Assembly (NCBI RefSeq): GCF_021390335.1
Contig: NZ_JAJUXK010000001.1
Location: forward strand, 992,001-1,056,000
From: Dyadobacter sp. CY343
GTDB lineage: Bacteria > Bacteroidota > Bacteroidia > Cytophagales > Spirosomataceae
Direction: 5' to 3'
Length of the DNA stretch: 64,000 nucleotides
Below are positions 32,144 to 40,904 of this stretch, one piece after another. Numbering within the stretch: the first letter of the stretch is position 1; each line of letters opens with the position of its first letter. The notes below the pieces were generated by a model, which was not told where the DNA came from, did no database searches, and saw only the letters and a list, made by a program, of their open reading frames with translations. A program made the translations under genes and the position numbers.

Positions 32144-34190
32144 ATGAAAAATCAGTTACTCTCTGCCATGATTTTGGCATTACCGATGCTGGCCAAAGCG
32201 CAGCAGTCGAAACCGGTACCAACCGTTTTGACAGACAAAGATGGCATTATCCAGGCGATGGAATTCTCGGATAATGCACCAAGCCCTACTGATCAGGAAT
32301 TTATGAGGCAGTATTTAAAGATCACCGCCGACGATCGTTTTGAAAAAGCAAACGACAAGGAGCGAAGCCCTGGAAATACCGACGACCACTTCGACCAATT
32401 TTATAAAGGCATAAAAGTGGATGGGGCAGGATATAACTTTCACTACAAAAAGGGAAAGCTATTTTACGCACACGGTCATTTTGTTAAAATTGGAAACCTG
32501 GACATAGTACCATCGATTAATTCGGAAAGAGCGAAAGAACTGTTTGCAGCTTACAAGCAAATACCTGCCAGCGAAATCTCTGGCTTCACTTCGGAGCTGC
32601 TGGTGAAGGAAATCGCGTCGGCAGACAGTACTGCTTATCTGGTATTCGAAATTTACCTGCGCAGCAACGCTCCAGTGAATGATGAAATTGGGTATGTAAA
32701 TGCCAAAACGGGAGAAGTGTTAGCGACAGAGCCTATTTTTTCGCATAGCTCACCACACGTTAAAGGCATTCAGCCGAAGACAATTCAAACGACCACCCCC
32801 GACCTGAAACGTGCATTAACTCCTGCAAATGGCAACTTTGCTACCCGGTACAGCGGGGCCAGAACGGGGAGCACGGACAAAGACGGGCTTAAATACCGCC
32901 TTTTGGATGAAACCAGGGGCGCTGTTATACATACCTGGAACATGCAGGGAAGTTTTGATTTTGACGCCAGTGTTGAACTGCTAGATAACGATAATATATG
33001 GACTGCGGCAGAACATGCTGCCAATGAAAATGACATGGGGCTCGACATTCATTGGGCATTGCAAAAGATCTATGATCGACTAAATACCGTACATGCCGTC
33101 AATAGTTTTAACGATCCAGTTGCTGGCGCGGGGTTTCCAATCAATGCGTATATCCGATACGGTAATACTGACATCGCAAGAAACAATGCGGGGTGGGCGG
33201 CAGCTGTAAAATCCTTAGTCTTCGGTGACGGCGCTACCGTTTACCGGCCAATGGCAAGTGTCGATGTTGTTGCACATGAATACGGGCATGGTATTACCGA
33301 TTTTCAGATCGGATGGGGGAACTCGGGAGATCAAGGAGCTTTCAATGAAGGGTTGAGCGACATCTGGGGAGCCATAATGCAGCATAGAATCACTGGGGGC
33401 AACATTTGGCAGCGGCCCTGATCACCTTTGTCCGAATGCCACTTACACGATTGCAAATCTGCCAGCTGGCTCTACCGTGGCGTGGGTAAGCAGCAATGCC
33501 GCCGGGGTTACCATCAGCAATGGAGGCGCTGCCGCGCGTGTCGGGAATTTTCATGGAAATGTTACCCTGACGGCGACAGTCTCGGGAGGCTGCGGAAAGC
33601 TGGTGCTGACAAAAGCCATCAGTGTCGGCAAGCCTGTCGCAACAAATATTGCCATCAATGCACCAGACAAGTGTGCAGGTACGAGCCAGCTCGTGGTAGC
33701 GACTATGAAAGGCAATCCTACGAATATGAAGTGGTCTGTCACCAGCGGAAATGCCCCGAATGCTTCTCTAAGTGATTTTGCAAATGGCAGTGCCTCTTTT
33801 TTTAGCATTACACCAGACTGTTACGGATTGACACTTAGTATGACCAATACCTGCGGGGCTGCCACGACCGGAACGACCATTTGTATAGACAATTGCTTTG
33901 CCGGGAGTAAAGTATATCCCAACCCTGCCAAAGACCTGGTGACGATCGAATTCGAGCATGCCGAAAGTCTTCACGCGTTACCCGAGCAGATCCACTTGTA
34001 TTCCGGGCATTCGACCGTGCCGGTGAGGTCGGTATCTATCAGGGAAGTTTTTGAGAACAGGGGCTTTCAGGACGGTGATAAGATAGCGTTTCGTGTAAGT
34101 GACCTGCCCAGAGGTATCTATTATGTGCACATTATTCCGGGCAAGAACTCGGGGCAGAAGCCGGAGCAGATCAGGATTGTTCTGGAATAA
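32144..34190 (+). pseudogene. T9SS-secreted M4 (thermolysin-type) metallopeptidase, broken by internal deletion and frame change
   Basis: The 5' part (32144-33421) encodes a signal peptide (KNQLLSAMILALPMLAKAQ), FTP/PepSY-type propeptide (to about 200) and the first half of the M4 domain. That half carries the zinc motif HEYGH (VVAHEYGHGITDF) and the third ligand in FNEGLSDIWGA. It then reads TGGNIWQRP and stops. The M4_C half, which supplies the catalytic His, is absent. From about 33411 a different frame continues without a start: GSGPDHLCPNATYTIANLPA, then beta domains and a type A T9SS sorting domain (KVYPNPAKDLVTIEFE to IRIVLE at 34190). A deletion that joined two frames explains this. 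The product would be inactive. Confidence 0.82.
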
Positions 34191-34227
34191 AATAGTTGAT
34201 AACCAGCCAGATTCTTTATCTGGCCGT

Positions 34228-35757
34228 TTAAATCGCAACCGGATATGTAGGATCGTCAATAATATTTACCTCAATAACATCACCCGCATTGCGGAGCAGC
34301 CGGCGGCAATCGGGGCTGAGGTGTTTTAAAAGGACTTTTTTACCAGCTTTCTGGTATCTGCCGGTGATCTTGTTCAATGCATCAATACCCGACATATCTG
34401 CAACGCGGCTTTCGGAAAAATCGATGATCACTTCCTGTGGATCTATTGCTACATCAAACTTTTCGCTGAATGCAGCCACGGAACCAAAGAAAAGCGGTCC
34501 GTAAATCTTGTAGGTTTTGACGCCGTTTGCATCCACAGACTTGTGCGCGCGGATCCTTTTCGCGCTTTCCCAGGCGAACACAAGTGCCGAAATAATCACG
34601 CCGATCAGTACAGCCAGCGCAAGGTTATGCAGGTAAATCGTAATCGCAGCGACCAGTATCCCTACGAATACATCCTGTTTGGGCATTTTATTGATGATCC
34701 TGAAACTGATCCATTCGAACGTACCAATCGCCACCATGATCATTACTCCCGTCAATGCGGCCATCGGGACCAGCTCGATCACCGGCGCGGCGACAAGGAT
34801 AATTGTCAGGATCGTTAATGCAGCGATGATACCGGACAACCTGGCGCGGGCCCCGGCCGAAAGGTTGACCAGCGTTTGGGCGATCATCGGGCAGCCGCCC
34901 ATTCCGTAGAAAAAACCGTTCAGAATGTTCGCACTTCCCTGGGCAATGCATTCCCGGTTCCCATTCCCGCGCGTGCCAGTGATCTCGTCAACAAGATTGA
35001 GTGTCAATAGTCCCTCCGTTAGTCCCACGCCGCCCATGATCAGTGCGTAGGGAAAGATAATTTGCAGGGTAGCAAGGTTCAAAGGTACCTGCGGAATGTG
35101 GAATGGAGGAAACCCGCCGCCGACCGACGCAATATCCCGTACTGTTTTGGTATCAATATTAAAACCCCAGACGACTGCAAAAACGACCAGGATCGCGACG
35201 AGTGAAGGCGGGATCGCTTTGGTGAATTTTGGCAACAATACGATGATCGCCACCGTGAGCAGCACCAGTGCGGCCATAATGAGCAGCGGGGTGCCGGTAA
35301 GCCAAGTTGTTTCTCCGTTCACTACCGTTTTAAATTGTTCCAGCTGCGACATGAAAATGACGACAGCGAGCCCGTTCACGAAACCATACATCACGGGCTG
35401 CGGCACGAGCCGGACAAATTTGCCCAGTTTAAAAACCCCTACCAATATCTGCATAACCCCGGCAAGCGCCACAGCCGCGAAAACATACTCAATACCATGC
35501 GACTGCATTAATGCGATCAGCACGATCACCGTGGCACCTGCGCCGCCGGAGATCAGCCCGGGCCGGCCTCCGAAAATAGCAGTGACCAAACCCATGATAA
35601 ATGCAGCATACAAACCCACCAACGGCGGCAAACCGGCCAGAATCGCGAAAGAAAGCGACTCGGGCATCATGGTCATCGCGACCGTGAGGCCGGCGAGAAT
35701 TTCAGTTTTATAATCTATCTTTTGCGTAAAATCAAAAAAATTCAAGTAACCTTTCAT
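34228..35757 (-). CDS. SulP-family anion transporter with STAS domain
   Basis: This inner-membrane transporter of 509 residues has 10-12 hydrophobic segments, including LTVAMTMMPESLSFAILAGL, which is the family's TM1 region, and GGPGATVIVL-like repeats (ISGGAGATVIVLIALM). A cytosolic STAS domain (about 395-505) carries VIIDFSESRVADMSGIDALN. SulP proteins move sulfate, bicarbonate or dicarboxylates, often with Na+; the substrate is not visible here. The gene is divergent from the Ktr operon. No carbonic anhydrase is adjacent, so bicarbonate transport has no contextual support. Confidence 0.92.
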   Translation of the reverse strand: MKGYLNFFDFTQKIDYKTEILAGLTVAMTMMPESLSFAILAGLPPLVGLYAAFIMGLVTAIFGGRPGLISGGAGATVIVLIALMQSHGIEYVFAAVALAGVMQILVGVFKLGKFVRLVPQPVMYGFVNGLAVVIFMSQLEQFKTVVNGETTWLTGTPLLIMAALVLLTVAIIVLLPKFTKAIPPSLVAILVVFAVVWGFNIDTKTVRDIASVGGGFPPFHIPQVPLNLATLQIIFPYALIMGGVGLTEGLLTLNLVDEITGTRGNGNRECIAQGSANILNGFFYGMGGCPMIAQTLVNLSAGARARLSGIIAALTILTIILVAAPVIELVPMAALTGVMIMVAIGTFEWISFRIINKMPKQDVFVGILVAAITIYLHNLALAVLIGVIISALVFAWESAKRIRAHKSVDANGVKTYKIYGPLFFGSVAAFSEKFDVAIDPQEVIIDFSESRVADMSGIDALNKITGRYQKAGKKVLLKHLSPDCRRLLRNAGDVIEVNIIDDPTYPVAI

Positions 35758-35888
35758 TACAGGACTATCATGGATTCGGGCGGAATGTATTTTCCGAATT
35801 CAAAGGAAGCCGGAATAGTGGCGATGACAAAACATTCATCGTATTATTGCGCAGAAACAACCGTCACAAACTAGCTTCCCGCAATGGA

Positions 35889-37658
35889 ATGGATGAAAAA
35901 GTAAGGTATCTGCGTAAATTGCTGGACTATATCCTGCTGGGAATGAGCTTGCTATGTTGCATTGTGATCATTTTTCACCTGGGTTACAATACCAATACGG
36001 ATATCGAGCGGCAAACCAACCGCATTCTCGAATGGTGTTTTCTCTTTTTTGCACTCGCGCTTTGTGTAAAAACCGTCACCGCATTTAAAAGCAAATCGTC
36101 GGTCATAGCCCGGGTCGGGGAGGCGATCCTGTTCCTCTATTTTGTGGGAGTGATCGTGGCCGACAGCTACTATTTTGCAGGAAAGGATGGTACCGAGCTC
36201 GTGAAACCAGAATGGATGTTCCTGGGTATTTTCGCCATTTTTATAATAGAGATCTCAAAACAAACGCTCTTTTTCGACCAGTTCTATTTCAACCCCACGC
36301 TGCTTTTTGTTCTTAGTTTCCTGCTTCTGATCCTGATCGGCACGGCGCTTTTACTTTTACCTAAATCCACTCACAACCAGCAGCTCAATTTCGTGGATGC
36401 GCTCTTTCTCGCCACGAGCGCGGTTTGCATTACGGGCTTGTCGGTTGTTGATATTGCGTCTGAGTTCACGCGGTTCGGTCAAATGATCATGCTCATCCTG
36501 GTGCAGATCGGCGGGCTGGGGATTATGACATTTACAGGCTTTTTCGGCTACTTTTTTTCAGGAGGTTTTTCGTATAAAAACCAGCTGATGTTTACCGAAC
36601 TGATTGGCGAAAACAAGGTCAGTTCCGTTATTTCAACACTATATAAGATCATTTTAGTAACCTTTTTCTTTGAGATCGTGGGCGGCGTGCTCATTTACCT
36701 GAGCCTCGATCCCGATACTTTTGAAAGCAGCGCGGAGCAACTTTATTTCACCGTTTTCCACGCAGTTAATGCTTTTTGTAATGCAGGTTTTTCCACGGTG
36801 CCCAATGGACTGCACAATGAGGCCCTCCGTTTCAACTATGAATTGCAGCTTTCTGTGATCATGCTTTATGTAATGGGCGGGCTGGGGTTTGGTATTATTT
36901 TTAATTCCTATGAATTCATCAGGCGATGGGGTCTGAATATCTACCACAAAGTCAGGTTCGGGCGGCATTTTTCGCACCGGGCGGGCGTGATCGCATTCAA
37001 TTCGAAGTTAATCGCCTACACTACTTTCTTCCTGATACTTTTCGGACTGATCGTCGTTTTTATCCTGGAATTCAACCACACGCTTTTGCAGCATGAAAGT
37101 TACTTTGGGAAATTTGTGACTGCATTATTTATAGGTACCAGTCCACGCTCGTCAGGTTTTAATACCGTAATGATGAGTGAACTGGCTTTTCCGACAGTTA
37201 TGCTGATCCTTCTATTAATGTGGATCGGAGCAGCGCCGGGCTCGACGGGCGGTGGAATTAAAGTGACCACTTTTGCCGTAGCGACGCTCAATATCCTCAG
37301 TCTGGCAAGGGGTAAGGACAGGATTGAGGTTTTCGGTAGAAAAGTCTCTGACAATTCCGTTTCCCGGGCGCTGGGTATCATTTCGCTTTCGCTCATTTTT
37401 CTGGGTCTGGCCATATTCATGCTCTCTATTACTGACCCGGACAAAAACCTGCTTTCGCTCGCATTTGAGACATTTTCCGCTTACAGTACTACTGGCCTCA
37501 GTCTGGGCGTTACGCCTGAGCTGAGCAACGCGGGCCGGTTGGTGATCATTTTGACTATGTTTGTCGGCAGGGTAGGGTCGCTCACCCTGCTCGTCGCATT
37601 CGTGCGGAAAGCGAAGCCGAAAAATTACCAGCTGCCAGAAGAACAAATGAATTTTTAA
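35889..37658 (+). CDS. ktrB: Potassium uptake channel subunit KtrB/TrkH
   Basis: This is the membrane subunit of a K+ uptake system. Four M-P-M repeats are present, with pore loops such as TSAVCITGLSVVD, HAVNAFCNAGFSTVPNG, TSPRSSGFNTV and SAYSTTGLSLG. An N-terminal extension of about 100 hydrophobic residues precedes the first repeat. A PGSTGGGIKVTTFAV motif marks the third-repeat gating region. The start at ATG 35889 is preferred over a TTG 14 codons earlier. The ktrA gene follows 11 bases after the stop, so they form an operon. Length (589 residues) is at the long end for KtrB. Confidence 0.94.
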   Translation: MDEKVRYLRKLLDYILLGMSLLCCIVIIFHLGYNTNTDIERQTNRILEWCFLFFALALCVKTVTAFKSKSSVIARVGEAILFLYFVGVIVADSYYFAGKDGTELVKPEWMFLGIFAIFIIEISKQTLFFDQFYFNPTLLFVLSFLLLILIGTALLLLPKSTHNQQLNFVDALFLATSAVCITGLSVVDIASEFTRFGQMIMLILVQIGGLGIMTFTGFFGYFFSGGFSYKNQLMFTELIGENKVSSVISTLYKIILVTFFFEIVGGVLIYLSLDPDTFESSAEQLYFTVFHAVNAFCNAGFSTVPNGLHNEALRFNYELQLSVIMLYVMGGLGFGIIFNSYEFIRRWGLNIYHKVRFGRHFSHRAGVIAFNSKLIAYTTFFLILFGLIVVFILEFNHTLLQHESYFGKFVTALFIGTSPRSSGFNTVMMSELAFPTVMLILLLMWIGAAPGSTGGGIKVTTFAVATLNILSLARGKDRIEVFGRKVSDNSVSRALGIISLSLIFLGLAIFMLSITDPDKNLLSLAFETFSAYSTTGLSLGVTPELSNAGRLVIILTMFVGRVGSLTLLVAFVRKAKPKNYQLPEEQMNF

Positions 37659-37669
37659 AACCGAACACA

Positions 37670-38347
37670 ATGAAATACATCATATTAGGACTGGGAAGTT
37701 TTGGTAAATCCCTCGCGACCCGGCTCACGGAACTGGGCCACGAAACGATCGGCGTCGATAACAATATGCAGAAAGTGGAGCAGCTGAAAGACCGGATCAC
37801 GCACACGGTGTGCATGGACTGTACCGATAAAAGTGCAGTAAGCTCGCTCCCGTTGCGCGACGCGGATTCGGTGATCGTCGCGATCGGGGAAAATGAAGGT
37901 TCGTCCCTGCTGGCGACTGCATTATTGAAACAGTTGGGTGTAAAAAAGATCATCGGCCGGGTAGTTTCCGATCTGCAAAAAACGGTACTGGAAGCGATGG
38001 ACATTGAAGAATACATCCTGCCAGAAGAAGAATCCGCAGAAAGGCTCGCCATGCGGCTCGACAATTCGGGTATCGTCGATTCTTTCAAGGTTTCGGACAA
38101 ATACAGCATTATTGAAACCAAAGTACCTGCCCGCTACATTGGCAAAACACTTGCCGAAGCCGACCTCACAAACCAGTATAATGTGATCGTACTCACGGTA
38201 TTAACACTCTCAAAAGGTTCTGAAAACGGTTTGGCAAGAATATTCAAAAGAGCTTCCGGCATTGCCACGCCAAATACGGTCATGCGCGAGAATGAAGTGC
38301 TGGTATTGTTTGGTGAATTGAAGGATATTGAAAAACTGATGCACTGA
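37670..38347 (+). CDS. ktrA: Regulatory RCK subunit KtrA/TrkA
   Basis: This cytosolic ring-forming subunit gates KtrB in response to nucleotide. The RCK_N Rossmann domain has YIILGLGSFGKSLATRLTEL and the acidic VDNN after strand two. The C-terminal RCK_C domain spans about 140-225 (SIIETKVPARYIGKTLAEAD). The 225-residue length fits KtrA and not the double-length TrkA. It follows ktrB by 11 bases. ATP/ADP and possibly c-di-AMP control are known for the family; none of this can be confirmed from sequence. Confidence 0.95.
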   Translation: MKYIILGLGSFGKSLATRLTELGHETIGVDNNMQKVEQLKDRITHTVCMDCTDKSAVSSLPLRDADSVIVAIGENEGSSLLATALLKQLGVKKIIGRVVSDLQKTVLEAMDIEEYILPEEESAERLAMRLDNSGIVDSFKVSDKYSIIETKVPARYIGKTLAEADLTNQYNVIVLTVLTLSKGSENGLARIFKRASGIATPNTVMRENEVLVLFGELKDIEKLMH

Positions 38348-38415
38348 AATGGTTAAAAACTGCCCACCCGGGTCTTAGAAATATATATTCAGGATTTTGG
38401 TTCCCGGCGGTTGGT

Positions 38416-39612
38416 ATGGTTGGTCTTTTTAAATTTTCTAAGTTTTCTCTGCTGCTGTTCATAGCGCTGGCTTTGTTGGGTTGGGCGTGCGGCAGTAATC
38501 AGGAATCTTCAAAACCAAAGCGTAAGCCGAAAATTGAATCCCTCGCCGACCTTGGCGCATTGCCAAAATATGTAACTGATCCGCCCGGAAATCCAACCAG
38601 TCCTGAGAAAGTGAAGCTCGGTCGCCTCCTGTTTTTTGATCCTATTTTATCCGGAAGTAAAGACGTAGCCTGCGCCACCTGCCACCAGCCAGAGTTCAGC
38701 TATGCCGAGTTCCTCGAAACTTCAATAGGAGTGGGTGGAATGGGAAGAGGATCAAAACGCTTTTTCCTCGACCCGAACGATATTCCTTTCGTCAAAAGAA
38801 ATTCACAAAGTATCCTGAACGTCGCATTCAACGGCATTCGAAATGGAGAACCCTATCATCCCGATTCGGCGGCAATGTTCTGGGACTTGCGAACCAGAGG
38901 TCTGGAAGAGCAGGCACTTTTTCCGATACGTACATTTGAAGAAATGCGCGGGCACGGTTACGAAGAGGATAAGGTGGTGGATGATATCGTGAAAAGGATC
39001 AAGGCGATCCCCGAATACCGCAACCTGTTCGCAGCCGCATTCGGCGGGCAAAGTGATCCTGTCAATGCAGGTAACCTGGCCAAAGCGATCGCGTCGTACG
39101 AAAGAACGCTCATCGCCAATAATTCCCGCTTCGACCAGTATATGCGGGGTGACAGCAGCGCGCTGACCACGGGAGAAAAAGAAGGACTGAATTTATTTCT
39201 GAAAGCCGGCTGCGCCAAATGCCATTCCGGTCCGATGTTCTCGGATTTCAAGCTGCATACCCTCGGCGTACCCGACACACCCAACCGGCCCGAAACCGAC
39301 GCGGGCGGCGACAATAACTACGGATTTCGCACACCTACCTTGCGTAACCTGCGCTACACAAGTCCTTACATGCACAGCGGGGCATTCAAAACGCTGGATC
39401 AGGTTATGCTTTTTTACGAAGACCTCACCGGCGGAAAGATCGAAAACCCGAAAGTGGAAATGTACCAGATGGATTCGCTTGTGAGCCAGATCAATGTGAA
39501 ATTCAAGGATATTGACCGCATCGTAGAGTTCCTCAATTCCCTCAACGACGAATCTTTTGACAAAAGTATCCCCGAAAAAGTACCCAGCGGGCTGCCTGTT
39601 TCGGGGATGTGA
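38416..39612 (+). CDS. Di-heme cytochrome c peroxidase-like lipoprotein
   Basis: This periplasmic di-heme protein (CCP/MauG family) of 398 residues reduces H2O2 or carries out related oxidations. A lipoprotein signal ends in LLGWACGSN. The two c-type heme sites are CATCH at residues 86-90 and CAKCH at 266-270. Other family parts are KLGRLLFFDPILSGSKDVAC, RNSQSILNVAFNG, and YMHSGAF near the end, which supplies a distal ligand region. The gene is separate from the KtrAB operon by a 68-base gap. The substrate (peroxide versus other) cannot be settled here. Confidence 0.93.
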   Translation: MVGLFKFSKFSLLLFIALALLGWACGSNQESSKPKRKPKIESLADLGALPKYVTDPPGNPTSPEKVKLGRLLFFDPILSGSKDVACATCHQPEFSYAEFLETSIGVGGMGRGSKRFFLDPNDIPFVKRNSQSILNVAFNGIRNGEPYHPDSAAMFWDLRTRGLEEQALFPIRTFEEMRGHGYEEDKVVDDIVKRIKAIPEYRNLFAAAFGGQSDPVNAGNLAKAIASYERTLIANNSRFDQYMRGDSSALTTGEKEGLNLFLKAGCAKCHSGPMFSDFKLHTLGVPDTPNRPETDAGGDNNYGFRTPTLRNLRYTSPYMHSGAFKTLDQVMLFYEDLTGGKIENPKVEMYQMDSLVSQINVKFKDIDRIVEFLNSLNDESFDKSIPEKVPSGLPVSGM

Positions 39613-39614
39613 CA

Positions 39615-39635
39615 GAAACTGAATATTTCAGTTTC
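39615..39635. terminator. Hairpin between convergent stops
   Basis: GAAACTGAA (39615-39623) and TTCAGTTTC (39627-39635) are perfect complements around TAT. The two convergent genes end 3 bases before and inside it, so it probably terminates or stabilises both transcripts. Confidence 0.6.
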
Positions 39636-40794
39636 CCCTATTGAAAAATACCGCCAGCCCGTCTTTTCCGGCCACGATGATATCTTTTCTGCCGCTTCCG
39701 GTCAAGTCGGCGATATCAAAATAAACGCCTATTCCCTTGCCTACGCCATAAGGTCCGTGTGAAATGATCTGCTTCACAAATGCCTCGCCATTCCATTTGT
39801 AATAATACAAACCTACCAGGTCCTTTTCGCCCGGATCACCGCCATTATGAGCGCGATACCGTTTTCCGGTCATCAGTTCCTTCACGCCGTCGCCGTCCAG
39901 ATCCACCCACGCCATCGAGTGAAATTGCGAAGTATAGGGATCAATGCTATGTTTTGCCCAACTGATCTTGCCGGCAGCATCTTTCTTTTGCTCATACCAA
40001 TGCAGCCCGTAACTATGCGCCTGGCCCACGATCACGTCATTTTTTCCATCGCCATTTACATCAGCCACAACAATAGGCACACTCGCGTCGCCAAAATTGA
40101 AATCGTTGTGCGCGATCCATTTGTCTTTCATTACATTCTTGGGCGCTTCCAGCCAGCCGGTACTGATGATAATATCGCCCCGTCCGTCGCCATTGATATC
40201 CCCGAAACCAAGTCCGTGGTCCTGTTTGTCGGCGATCTGAACTTTGGTGAATTTGCCGGTACCTTTTCCGCTCTGGTCTCTTTCCAGTTTGTAAAATTTC
40301 AGGGGCTGATTGGGGTTGTTCGGCACAATTTCAAGCTGGCCGTCATTGTCAATATCCCACGCCTGTCCGGTTTCAACATTTCCGGTTTCGTCGATCAAAT
40401 GGTCGGTCCACGGTTTGTCATTTCCCGGATTCTCGCGCCACAGCAGCGATTTGTTGAACCAGCCGCCGGTCACAATATCCATTTTTCCATCGCCGTTCAC
40501 GTCCATCGGTACGGTCAGAAATTCGTCCCAATATTCGCCGTGCCGTTTTACATCGCCCAGGTAAGCCCGGTCGAAAAACTCAGGGCCTTTATACCAATAT
40601 GAACCCGAAACGATATCCAGCTTACCGTCATTATTGACGTCGAAAACCGCTACCGATTCAAAGCTTTCCGACGCGATCATTTTCTTTTCAAAGCGGAGCG
40701 GCGTCTGACCTTTCACGTCCTGCGCCTGACTCTGATTGGCTCCAAAAGCGCTGGCAACGAGCAGAAAGCAACAGGTGTTTTTTAATAAATGCAT
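39628..40794 (-). CDS. Secreted FG-GAP/VCBS repeat protein of the susCD locus
   Basis: This 388-residue exported protein is the last gene of the SusC/SusD locus. After a signal peptide (FLLVASAFGANQSQA) it has about seven FG-GAP blades, each with a calcium-type loop, e.g. DVNNDGKLDIVSG, DVNGDGKMDIVTG, DINGDGRGDIIIS, DVNGDGKNDVIVG and DLDGDGVKELMTG. That suggests a complete seven-bladed propeller. Such proteins occur with SusCD systems, sometimes as polysaccharide lyases or lectin-like components. No catalytic motif is evident. A 13-bp hairpin precedes the gene (40842-40869), which may lower or stabilise its mRNA relative to susD. Confidence 0.88.
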   Translation of the reverse strand: MHLLKNTCCFLLVASAFGANQSQAQDVKGQTPLRFEKKMIASESFESVAVFDVNNDGKLDIVSGSYWYKGPEFFDRAYLGDVKRHGEYWDEFLTVPMDVNGDGKMDIVTGGWFNKSLLWRENPGNDKPWTDHLIDETGNVETGQAWDIDNDGQLEIVPNNPNQPLKFYKLERDQSGKGTGKFTKVQIADKQDHGLGFGDINGDGRGDIIISTGWLEAPKNVMKDKWIAHNDFNFGDASVPIVVADVNGDGKNDVIVGQAHSYGLHWYEQKKDAAGKISWAKHSIDPYTSQFHSMAWVDLDGDGVKELMTGKRYRAHNGGDPGEKDLVGLYYYKWNGEAFVKQIISHGPYGVGKGIGVYFDIADLTGSGRKDIIVAGKDGLAVFFNRGN

Positions 40795-40841
40795 AGTAAT
40801 TGGGCTAGGTGATAATGGAATGATTTCAGTTGATAAATTAA

Positions 40842-40869
40842 GCGGCAGGAACCAGTTGGTCCCCGCCGC
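40842..40869 (-). other. Hairpin in the susD to FG-GAP gap
   Basis: GCGGCAGGAACCA (40842-40854) and TGGTCCCCGCCGC (40857-40869) form a 13-bp stem with two G-U-type mismatches and a two-base loop. No T-run follows. It may allow partial termination or mRNA processing between susD and the FG-GAP gene. Confidence 0.6.
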
Positions 40870-40904
40870 CGGGTTCAGGGTTTAGGAAATAAGTCGCCCG
40901 ACTA

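Noticed and set aside
32144-33421. A functional, short M4 peptidase
   Set aside because: The half of the catalytic domain holding the catalytic His is absent, and downstream T9SS sequence is out of frame.
35096-35713. Plus-strand open frame of 205 codons, Thr/Ile/Ala/Pro rich
   Set aside because: It is antisense to the SulP membrane segments; its composition reflects that.
39847-40602. Plus-strand open frame of 251 codons
   Set aside because: It is antisense to the FG-GAP gene; the repeated DxNxDG codons on the minus strand create the long open frame.
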